Source of the DNA: Augochlora pura
Lineage: Eukaryota; Arthropoda; Insecta; Hymenoptera; Halictidae
Direction: 5' to 3'
DNA length: 64,000 nucleotides
Assembly (NCBI RefSeq): GCF_028453695.1
Contig: NC_135782.1
Location: 1,550,001-1,614,000 of the forward strand
This document shows, one piece after another, positions 39,653-51,558 of the stretch. The notes under the pieces were generated by a model. That model had not been told where the DNA came from and searched no databases. It saw only the letters and a list, made by a program, of their open reading frames with translations. Position 1 is the first letter of the stretch, and every line of letters starts with the position of its first letter. The translations under genes and the position numbers were made by a program.

Positions 39653-41973
39653 TTCTATCTATCTATCTACCTATCTTTTTCGCTGCGAAACACGCGACAC
39701 TCTCTAGCAGCCGCCATCGATAGATTACTTCCGCCCGCCAACTTTTCCATTTAACCTTGCCGGAAAGTTTTAAGTAGATCATTTCAGCGAGCCGCGAATC
39801 CGACCGGAAGAGCGACGCCTCGACTACGCTCTGCCACTTCGAGCGATAGATTTTCCAGATAATTATTTCTCGCCAACGGATCTAAGCCGGTTAACATCAT
39901 TTGTTAAACGACAAGAGTTCACCGGCGTACTGTTAAAAATAAATCAGAGATACGAGAGCTGCTTGCACGAAGTTCTGTGATCTTTGTACAAGTCCTACGA
40001 TTTTTTTACAGGTCCTACGATTTTTTTACAAGTCCTATAATTTTTTTACAGGTCCTATAATTTTTATACAAGTCCTGCGATTTTTTTACAGGTCCTATAA
40101 TTTTTTTACAAGTCCTATAATTTTTTTACAAGTCCTACGATTTTTGTACAAGTTCTGCGATCTAAACAGCCAATGATAAAATACCAGTTCGATCATTAAT
40201 TTACCGCGATCTCAGCCTGTTCTTGATCCAGCTTTGGGAGAGCCCTTCGAGCGAACGGGTAAGAGGCCGTAATTAAAAACGCTGGTTCTCTCGCTTTCTC
40301 AAAGAACGTTGATAAGAGGAAGCTGCTTAGTGCCAGCTTACAATTCTCGGGACCCTTTGACGGTCTCTATGAATTCTTCGCTGATCACTCGAGAGACCAC
40401 GATGCACACCGAGACAGACATACACCGGGTGTCTCCAGTGAATCAATACAGATCTCGGCGACTGGCGGTCGCGCCAAAAAAATCATGCCGCAAAGATAGA
40501 GAGGATGTGTCTAGATGAGGAATTCGATCCAAGTGGTTCGATCCTAGACGAACACGCGATGATTCATATCGTCGATGATTCATATAGTCGAGGGGGGGCC
40601 CGACTTAAATAGAGCACCTTGTAGAGACAGCATATTGGATAGATTCTTTTAGGTATTAAATATAGCGAAGCGCCTAAATTTTTCTGTTTGACGTCACCGT
40701 GTGCCACTTGAACGGACGGGGAGATCCGGCCATCGAACGCGCTTCCTGCGGCGGTATAAACTAAAAAAAGAAATAACTAGAATTCCTTCCTCCCCTAGGA
40801 AATGATATACGACCGTGGCGTACGCCCGGTTGTTAACGAAAGGGAGCGATACTAAGAACTGTTCATCTTTAACAGAGTTTTATTTATTCCATTTTATTCT
40901 AGTGTAGTTAATGTTACTTAGATTTCCTTGTTTCATTTTATATGAGTTTATTTCATTTTATACGATTTTACTTTATTTTATATGAGTTTATTTCATTTTA
41001 TATCATTTTATTTGATTTTATATAATTTTATTTCCTTGCTCTATTTCGTCTGCTTTATTTTATCTTACGCTATCGTCGAAGGGAATTATTCTTCCTCTTC
41101 TAGTTATTTACTTAAATTTTTAACCAACTCGAGCCGCCCCTATATACGAGCGCTTCGCAGGACAGTCGGCAGTAAGTGTTGCAAATTTTTCCGCACGCAA
41201 CAACGCGCAAGCGTTTCCTGGGCGCGTGGTAGAACGTTAGGCGACGAGACCGCGGAGAAAATCGATGGGAATGGGGCTGACTCGGAGCAATAACTATCGA
41301 CGAGGAAGAAGACAACGTGTTCCAGAAGGAAAAACGTTCCTCCGCGATGCCGCGATTTGCATCCATTATCATGTCAAACGGGCTCGGTCTGGTCGCTTCT
41401 CGTTTTCCGTGCTGCGAGTGGACCCGCGATATAATATCCTTGGAAAATTTTCGATATCGATCGTTCGATAACAGTCGTGGGATATTTTGTCCGCCGTTCG
41501 TTTTGCAAGTAATTTTTTTAGACCGTCTCTTCGTTTTTGGATTGTCTTTTCTTTTTTTGGATTATTTTTTCCACTTTTGGACTCTTTTCTTTTTTTTTGG
41601 ACTGTCTCTTCGCTATTTTTAATAGCTGCGATTCGAGCATGGGGTCGAATTATTGTTACAGTAATTTTTGATTACAAATGTATAATAATCGCGACAAACG
41701 TTTACCAGTAATATCAAACGCCATTATATCGTTTTATTGCGTCAAGGGGTTGAACAATGGCCTCTCTCGCTCCCTTTGACCTTGGGATCAGCGGCGATAG
41801 CCCGTATAAAAAGGGGCTGTTAATCTCGTCAGCGAACGAGATGAAAGGCAACGGGGTAGTTTGCATCCCTTTCGCATCCCGAGACATTAATAAAAAAACA
41901 GAAGACAACCCCGTGCAACCCGGAAGATAGAGGATCGCGTGGACGGGAGAATAGCGACGGTCTAAGAAGAGAA

Positions 41974-42019
<46 letters not shown>

Positions 42020-45000
42020 ATTCTCCCGGATCCGTCGATGCTTTCTTCATCCCTTAAGAGAGCTCTAGCCGGCGCGGATCCTAGGAGCTCCACCCCTCGT
42101 CGGCCGGAAAGCAGATAATCCCATAAAAGAAGAAATAAACGGACGAGCTGCAGAGAAATGAACGGCCGTTTCGCGCGCAACAATGCTAAGAACTCCGACG
42201 GACACCGTTTCCACGGCGAGAGGGGGATGCGCAACGCGGGGGTGTGCTTTTCTGTTCCAGAGGGAACCCGAATATTCCATCTCGGCGGTGGCGTGACGTG
42301 GCCAGGCGAAAGAGAGAGGTTCCTTTTTGCGCGCGCGGGGCGAAACCAAACCCTCCCACAGCCACCCTCGGCACTGTCGGTCGTTTACACGTGCTGCTCG
42401 GGTGTATATCTGACCCTTAAGGGGTTGTCGCAATTCGGATATCCGGAAATGTGATCTGACGTCATCGATATCGACAAGGAAACCCACTCGGCCACGAGGA
42501 TTCCGAATCTTCGGGAATTTACTCGTCGCGAAGTAATCGTCGTACTTTCCGGGGGGGGTGGAGTTAACCCTCGTTTTTACCGATTGATGGAAGCCATGGT
42601 TTTATACTGATCGGGGTAGACGGGATATTGTATTAAGCGAGGTGGAAATAATTTTATCGTAATTGGGATTGAGTCGATTTTACTGTAATTAGAATTTAGT
42701 CGATTTTATATTGACCAGGGTTCGGATGATTTTAGAATTGATTCGATTATATTCGATTTAGAATTTTAAACGGATTTTATTCCAATTAAAATCGAGTCGA
42801 TTTTATTCCAATTAGAATCGAGTCAATTTTATATCCACCAATGTTTAGATAATTTCATGCTGTCTCTGAGGGTAGTATATCAGGGTTGGGAACGAACAAA
42901 AAAATTCGCAACCTTCAGAAAATCCATGGTACTCGATCGAATGGAAGGAAAGAGAAGCGCACACGGGGCGTGTGTTTTCTCAGCGCTGGTACGACGTTTC
43001 CCTTGAAACGTTCCAACATCCCCCTCGCGACCTTCTCGAAAATGGACCAGCCCGAGGCAGAGTTTCGCATCGCGGAAACGTCACGGCGCCTTGGAAAAGT
43101 ACCGTGGGACCTCTCCACCCTCGTGGAAAGATTAGTGGGTGAAAAATTCAAGGCCGGGTTAAACGGGTGAACCGACGGCGAGGAAAACTCGCTCGGGGGG
43201 GTTGCCTTTTCCTTTGCCCTGCGCCCGTGCTCCGAGACGCGGGGAAAACAGCCTCGCTCCAGGCTCGCGTCGTCGTCCCTCCCCTTTCTCATATGCTCCT
43301 AGATATGACGTCCGAGTGGGTTTTGCCTATCGGGGGGAGGATAATATCTGGGAGTGTACAGGCTGTTAAGGGAAGAGCGTTTCTCCGCGAAGGAGAGAGG
43401 AGATGACTCAGTAGGATTTGTTCGTGGGAAACATTGTTCTTTGAGGAAGCGAGCCCTTCCGATTGTTTACTATTGTTTTAGGAAGATTGCTTCCAGGACA
43501 ACAATGTGCTCCGGTAATGGATATAAGAGACGAGAACTCTTCAAATATTTAGCGGACTATAAATTATTCGCAGATTGAATTGAAATGTCTCGAAATAAAA
43601 TAGAACTGAAGCAAAGTAAACTGAAATTATTATAGAATACAGTCAAATAAATTGAACCAAACAAACTAAACTATTCTGAAATTATTATAGAATATAGTCA
43701 ACAAAATTATATGTGTAATTGGTATTAAAAATCATGGCTGGATCGTGGATTTTTCAGCGATATAAAACTGGTTCGCGTTGACTCGCAACAAATAAAGATT
43801 AAATAGAGAATTTATCTTTGCGTTAATGGCCGGAAAATAATAAAATGTACGAAGCCGTTGGAACGGCGTTCGATGAAATAATTTCAAGCTGGTTAAATGG
43901 AAAATAATGGTGTGGTGCCGGAATGCGGGGAACGCGGATATATATATATATATATATCTCTACGGGATGGAATCCCGATCAATTAATGGTGCGAGACAAC
44001 ATTCGGCTGTGTTTGGTTTTTAGGTGGGCGATCGAGTAGTCGCGTTTCCTGATCACAAAGCGTGGGCGGAGCTCGTTGCCGTGCCGGCGACGTCCGTTTT
44101 CGCGGTGCCACCAGGCATGAGCTACCTCGACGCGTCGGCGATCACCATGAACTACACCGTCGCTTACATCCTGCTGTTCAAGCTTGCCAATTTGGCACCT
44201 GGCAAGAGTCTTCTGCTGCACAGCGCTGGCGGGGGTGTGGTAAGTCGTTGTTCTCTTTATTTTTTTCTTTCCGGCGCTAATGATCGGCGAACCGATTATG
44301 CGAATGTATATTTTTAAAACGAGTCGCAGGAATTCGTGCGATATTAATATCGGATCCATGTTAACAGACCAGACAGTGTGTATTTATTTATTTATTTATT
44401 TATTTAAGTGATTGAATAGATTGAAGATAATCGAAATCGAATTTCGAAAGGATTACCTTAACCCTTTGCACTCGAAGCTTTAACTATCATTCTAAAATAA
44501 CTTTTCTGACATACAGCATTTCCATTTTATACATAAAAATTATTTTCAAGTTCTAAGTTGCACTTAAATTTCATTATAAATGCTTAAAGTTCGCGGTCCG
44601 ATAATTTGACCAATAGAAAACTCTTACTTGTTTTCAATATTTTAAATAAATAGCAATACGTATATAAATAAGTATGAAAGAAAGTCTTACGTTCAACAAA
44701 TATTTGAAGCAAACGCTTCCGCTTACGTTGTCAAACGAGGGCGTCTCTTCCAATGGGAATCGAGTTTGGCCACACGTGTTGAGGGGGCTCCTCTGTGATT
44801 CGGCCAAAATGTGTCCCACACGTGTGCAGCGTATTGTTACAGAGCCAACGTGAATTATCGTTGTCCCCATTTGGGGATCATGGCTACTTAACACCGCCGC
44901 TTTTGTTCCGATACTTCTCACGTTTCTAGAGATTATCGTGTGCCTTCTGGCTCAGCTCGTTTCACGTCGAGACGCGACAAGATTTTCTGCGAAGCAAAAC

Positions 45001-48000
45001 TATTTCTTCCTCTTGCGCCGTCGATTTTTAGAAAAGTCGAGCCTTTATTCTTCGATCTTAAATGTTAGAAAAATTACGCCCTCTCTATTTCAATTATTAA
45101 ATATTAAATTAGATATTAAATTGAACGTATTGAAACGCGAGATTTTAAGAATACAATTTTTCAATTACACTCAATTGTCTTTCAACTAATAAAAATAATA
45201 GTTAACTGTATAGTAGTATAGAGAAATTCAAGGGGTGGTTTAGGCTACCCCTTACTGCATACCATACTATACCAGTATACTAATTACCAAAGTTTCTATA
45301 TAAATTATTTAATCGCTAAAATCGAGTTGCAAAATTCCGAAAGTGGCAAAGGGAAGTTTTTTGGTTAATTTAGCATTTTCCATGATAAAATAATAAAGCA
45401 AACTGTGCGATGAGAACGTGCACGCGAATTATTCGAAGCTCCGACAGTGTGTGTTGCACACAGTACTCGGATATCTTGTGATTTTTGCAAGAGGTCACGG
45501 CTCGCACTCGTAAGCCCGAACAAAGAGAACTGCAACGTTCCCTGATCAGCCAACGGAAATACAAGAATGTCCCGCTAACCACATCATTTACCATTTCCTC
45601 GATGCCACCCTCTCCACACCCATCCAGAGTCAACATACACTTCCATCACTCCCTAACTGGCTTCCGGCCGGCGACACCTTAATTCCGAAACCTTCTCTGC
45701 AGCCAGTCGAAATGAACGGGGCTCGGTCTTTTTGTGCCGCAAAATTCTCTTATTCGTTCCTCAGTGCAAACAACAATATTTGGAAGTGAAACAACGCCGT
45801 GATTACTATTAGTAATTTAATAATTTTTAATTATTTTAAATTCCTTTGTTGGAGTTTAATTTATTGTATATCATAGCGTTTTATTTTATTCTAATTCACT
45901 CAATATTATCTCACTTTAATTTATTCTATTTTATTTTATTTTCTTGCTTTATTTCATCTACTTTGTAAAGTTATCTTCCCGCAAATGTTCCAACTCGATT
46001 TGTCGCGAAAATCGTCCCAGAATAAAAGCGACACGAGGCGCGAGGCACTTCCGATCGAATTATTCGCCGTTGTTGATTATCGAAGACACAGTAGACCTTA
46101 TCCGAAGTGAAAATGGACCGCTACGGCAAATTCGGTTTCGTCGCCGGCGGGAAGCTTATCGCGTATGCATAGAAACCAAAGCGTGCACTTCGATTTAAAT
46201 CAGCCCATGAATTCTCAATACCGTTCGAAACTTTCGAATCGATGGAAATAGACGGGAAGAGCCGGAGATGGTCGTCGGGTCAAGTCGACGAACTTAAATC
46301 GTCCTCCGCCGATGATATAATCCTTGCAGCGCGAACGTGTGCATTGTTAACCCCTTTGCACTGTGATTCCTTTGATACTGTATTAATCAGCATTTATTTC
46401 TATTTCTTGTACTCTCTTTCTTTATTTTCGTTCCTCTAGTTTAATAACAGAGTAATTAAATTTCGTTTCGATTTCAAATAAATTAGTAATATTCCAACTC
46501 GTTATTGCAGTGCAAGGGGTTAAATACGTAACGTCTCGTTTAATTCTGAACCAGGCTTAAGCCTGATTTACAATGCCACGGACGTTCCGTGGGAACGTCA
46601 AATAACGCCCTGGTCTATTGCAGACAGCTCTAAATCCAAGCGGGAAATATGATACACAGCTTGGCGATGGGGTTAAGTAACCGCAAGTAATTCCATTGGC
46701 CTGCGAAAGGCAATCAGAACGATTGCAAAAGTCGGAATTAGCAATTACATTCCCAAATTTCGACGGCGGTAGGATTCAATTTTGTTTCAATTCAATAGAA
46801 ACTATCGGCAATTATATTTATTAAATTATGTACAATATGTTCGTCACGAACCTCCGTTGTTCTAAGGCAAGGGTTAAGGTATCAATAGTTAGTTATACTG
46901 TTCAACAGTTTTATATAAATAAATGTAAAGTCTTAGCAGTCTTTCTCGCATGGCTGCGAAACGGCCATCCCTTAAACCGTCTCTAAACCTTCTAACAACC
47001 CTCTAATCATCGTCTTCTCTAATTATTTATCTTTCTTTTATTTCGACCGTGTCACGTGCTCGATTCTATTACACATACATAAAACGGTGAAATCCATTAG
47101 AGAAAATCAATAACAGAGTTGATCCTCCAGCCCTGCTGCAGCCGAGAAGGATCCGTCCAACAACCCCGCCGGTGGTGTAGTCGCCGGTTAGGTGTGTTCC
47201 GGTTCCGTTGAAATCAAAGTAATCGAGTACACACAGAGCAAACAAGATTTCTTCTCGGGAAAGCGCCGGAGAGCTAATCGAGCCCCGGGAAGCAGCGCGT
47301 CAAGTGGTTTCTGACGAACATTCGGTCCGGCCAAGTTTCTGGGGATATCCGACCATAGAGAGTGCGAGAGAGAGAGAGAGAGAGAACTGTATCCGGGCGC
47401 GCGCTTAGCTGCACGGTAAACAACGTGTCGGATGGCAATAGCGTCTGGCCCGGAAGCCGGAGACGCGAAATCGAATTAAGCCGGTCCGTGTGAACGGAGC
47501 TTAAGGGCACCGGTACACGTGATCCGGGGGTGGCGTCGCCGGCGCGCTCGCGGCAGAGAGAGATAGCGAGTGAGAGATATAGAGAGTGAGAAAGAGATAG
47601 CTAGAGACTAAAAAAGAGAGAGAGAGAGCCAGAGACTATGGGAGAGACTGAGAGAGAGAGAGAGAGAGAAAGAAAGAGCGATCGAGCAAGAGATTGAGAG
47701 AACGAGAGACTGAGAGAGGAAGATAGCGAGGTAGAGACTGAGAGAGAGAGAGAACTAAACTGAGAGAGAGCGAGAGAGGGACAGAGGGAGGAAGGGGTTG
47801 CGCGCGGGGTTACGGGAACGAGGATGCCGGTGGTGGTGGTCTCAGACGGGCGCGGCCCGTGACGGTGGTCGATGAGAGAACGAAGGGTTGCCAGGGCAAC
47901 ACCCGCACCCCCATGGGTCTGCCGCGCGCACCGCCGCGCCAGCATCCCCCGTAGATTTTCGTCGTCTCAACTTCCAACGGTACAGGGACTCGGCGAGCGC

Positions 48001-51000
48001 GCGGGGGCGATGTAGTTAGCTTCGAGTGTAACCTGTTGAGCCGTATTGATCCCGACGCCTTTCCCTTCCTCTCTCTCTTTCTCTCTTCCGCTTCGCTTTC
48101 TTCTTCTTCGCCTTCGACCATGTCGGAGAGGAACCTAGAGAGAGAGAGAGAGAGAGAGAGATGGCTGGGGTGGAAGCATCATCCCCATCCTGCAGGCAGC
48201 GCGCGGGTAACTTGTTCGCGGGGCAGTAACCTTGTCCGTCTCGGTGCACTCGTAATTGCTCGACACCGGAACCGTATCCGGCCGACTGATTTGTAATTTC
48301 TTCGGCAAATTTTAGGGCCAAGCGAGCGCCGAATCTCGTTTGAATCCAGCTAGCGTAGAGTAACGCAACCCCCATGGAATCGCGGGGTGGCTCTCGCGGT
48401 TCATCGACCTGGCCGCCGTTTCGCGGAACTCTGGTAGCCAGCCTCTCGCACGAAAATGACCAAATGATTGAATAATTTAGTAGAAGATCTTCTATATTAA
48501 TTGCAGAGAACTGGAGACCATTAATTATACAGTTGTAATAATACTCTGATATCTAACTTCGTAAGAACAAATATCAGAAGCCAGAAATATTATTTCAGAT
48601 TTGCTGATGAAATGGCTTCGAGGGCGAAGAGTTGAACCAGATAGTTTATTTGGCAACTCGGATGGTTTATTTAGTACATAACCTTAACATAACCGGATGA
48701 TTTATTTAGCAACTTGGATGATTTATTTAGCCTCTACATTCCTAACAAACACTGTTAAGAAAAGAAATTATAGATTATATAGTTGTTCGATCACACTATA
48801 GAACTTGTTTATGTCCACCTTATCTGACCGCAGAGCATGATCCGAGACACACGATCCCAGATTAACAAACTCGAGAGCACACTTTTCGTAAAACATAACC
48901 AACCCCGGGTCTTGTTTAATCACCGCGCAAGATAAACGGAGAATAATCCAGGAATACCAAGCAACACGATCCTACCACAATAGAGATACTGCCTCGTAGC
49001 TTATCTTTCCTGTAAATACAGTTATCTATTGATCTTAAACAGAGTTGAATCAGCCTGTGCAAGGGGCGCCCGCGCTGAAAATCCTGAGACCGCGACGGAG
49101 AGACGCCTGACGTTTCGTTTGAATAATTCCCTAGCGCGTACGAACAAACATCTACCAGGCGCGCGCCTCTTTATAAACGGCGGAGTGCACGGCGTTGCTA
49201 AAAACATTAGAGACGAGGGAAGGATTGCTGAAAATAGTGCAGCGGAGTTAGGCGAACGTTTGACGATCGGCCGGTAGAAAATCAATTGACAGTGGCTGTC
49301 GGCGAGAACGGAAACCGAAGGGGCGCGTGGGGCAGAAGCTTGTTTAACCCTTTGCTGTCGAGGCTATTTTAACTGGAAATTGAAAATATTCTTCTAGACG
49401 GTTTTCCATAGGTTTTATTTTTTTCATGGCGATACGATTGCAGTAGGCGACTTTTAAAATTTAAGCAAAATTAATCCTTTACCAAGTGCAATTGAATATT
49501 GCAACTTATGCAACAGTTAATAGGCTCTTAACAATTTTGTAGAATATAAGTGAATTTGATATGAATTATTTTGTAACGTGATTAAAATTATTTCGAAACG
49601 TGATTAAAATTATTTTGATAGTTTTTACTTGCGCCACTCGACCGCAAAGGGTTAAAAAGCACGTACGTCCCCCGTCCGCACGACCGCGCGGAACGGGCCG
49701 CAGACAATTCGTTCCCGGCGAACAATATCGGCGACGTTTCCCGGCTGATGGTTGCGGTCTCTCGCGCATGAAAACCATACTTTTCGACGGTGTCGCGCGC
49801 GGTGTATATATCACTCACGGTTAGGGGTGGTGGTGCGCGGAGGGCGGCTAAAGTCGGAGCACGTTCGCCGGGAAAGCTGGGAAAAGCACTTGACTTGAAA
49901 AATTGCATTTCCTGATCACGTCGGAGTTTTCCCACTTTCTTTCGATCCCCCCCCGTCGTCTCATATTTTCCCTTTCGCCGTCTAGAGCCCCATACACTAT
50001 TTATACGCGCGTATATTGTGCATGTGTATGTACATATATCGTACGTACAGGGGGCTGCTTATTTTATCTAGCACTATCAGACGTCAGCGTTACTTTTGTT
50101 GGTGTAAGAATATATTCTAGGATATGTTTGTTCAATTCGGAGAATATTATAATAATTTATTTTTCTTTAGAAGGGTTGCTAGAAGATATAGGGGTATACT
50201 GTAATCATTTCTTAGAGAATGTTATAATAATTTATTTTTCTCTCTATAAGGGTTGTTAGACGATACAGTTGCTCGAATACAATGCCATGTTTTATTCAAG
50301 TAACGATCGCCGTCGTCGCACCCCCTCCTCCCCCCCATATTTTATCGCTGAAACTAACAAAGATATTTCCCGTCTGCAGGATTAATAAACACACACCATC
50401 CTTGTACACATCTGGACACAGAATCATATCCCCCCCCCGGTATATTACTCTCTGATCCGACTATATCGGATCGCTTTGTAAATCCGCGCCCCGTATTTTC
50501 TCGTTTCGTCCGAGCTGTTAGGGGATTCCCTAATATTCGACGGGTAATGAACACGAGACGACGCTGCCCGAACGATTCTTCGGCAAGAATAGGCGCATCG
50601 CGCGCGATCTCCATTAGCAAGCATCACAACAGCCCTATACGCGCGCCTAAGCATTCTCGTTGCGAGAGTATCGAGAGGATCAACCACTTGTTGACGGTAA
50701 TTAGCGTAGAGCCGCTTGGATGCTGCCGCCGCTGGAATAAGTTCGCGGAATAAAATCGCGGGTTGCGCCCGGAGCTGGGAACTTAGCCGCTGCCTTCGTT
50801 AACGCTCGGATAGCGGATTATTTTTTATTGGGAGAGAATCGTGTGAATCTTTCGGAATTTAATTTGTCGGAATTTATGTCACTATGTAATTTGTCAGAAT
50901 TTGTATAATTATATAATTTGTCAGACTTTGTATAATTATATAATTTGTTAAAAACTAGTAAGCAGCTGAGACGTTAAAAAGAACGTCTGATTTTACATTA

Positions 51001-51513
51001 AAAAAATTGATCTTTGTTAAAGATTCACGTAGATATCGTATTCGGAGGGGTTGACAACGCCCCGGCGAGAAAACATATTGAAAGCTGTCGCGGGAATAAT
51101 CGTTCCTCCGTTTAAATAACCCCGGGATTTGTAGGGATCGGGTTGACGGACCCCGCGGCAATATCCATCATAATTTCAAACGATCCGAGAAGTATGCAAG
51201 AACGTGTTTCCCAGATAGCGGATCCTTCGCCGGGCCCTTTTATGACGCACAATTTAGAGCGGCTTCTTAACATTCTGGCCGTGGTCTGCTCTCTTTCCCA
51301 TCTCTCGCTACCTCTTTCTTCTCCGCCCTCCTCATCCTCCTCCAACTCTCCACCTCCTCCTCACTGTTTTTTTTTTCACCCTGAAATTCTTCTGCCTCTT
51401 TCCCCGTCGTCTTCGCTGGCCGAGGCTCTTCTCTCGGGGCCACGGGATTGGTCATGTTATTGGGTATCGAATTCTCTCTCGACAACGGACGAACGCAGCC
51501 AGAAGAGATCAGC

Positions 51514-51558
<45 letters not shown>

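Larger units (their letters stand above)
39490..44023 (+). other. VAT-1 intron 2
   Basis: 4.5-kb intron (GTAAGC...TTTTTAG). It contains a CT/CTAT microsatellite (39602-39676), a 20-bp minisatellite (39970-40161), TTTTATTT-rich repeats (about 40880-41035), a GA microsatellite (41978-42013), degenerate AATTAGAATCGAGTCGATTTTA units (about 42655-42840) and a TA run (43938-43960). No coding region is supported. Confidence 0.8.

Noticed and set aside
40531..40545. GTTCGATCC-like tRNA B-box
   Set aside because: No matching A-box or cloverleaf could be built around it.
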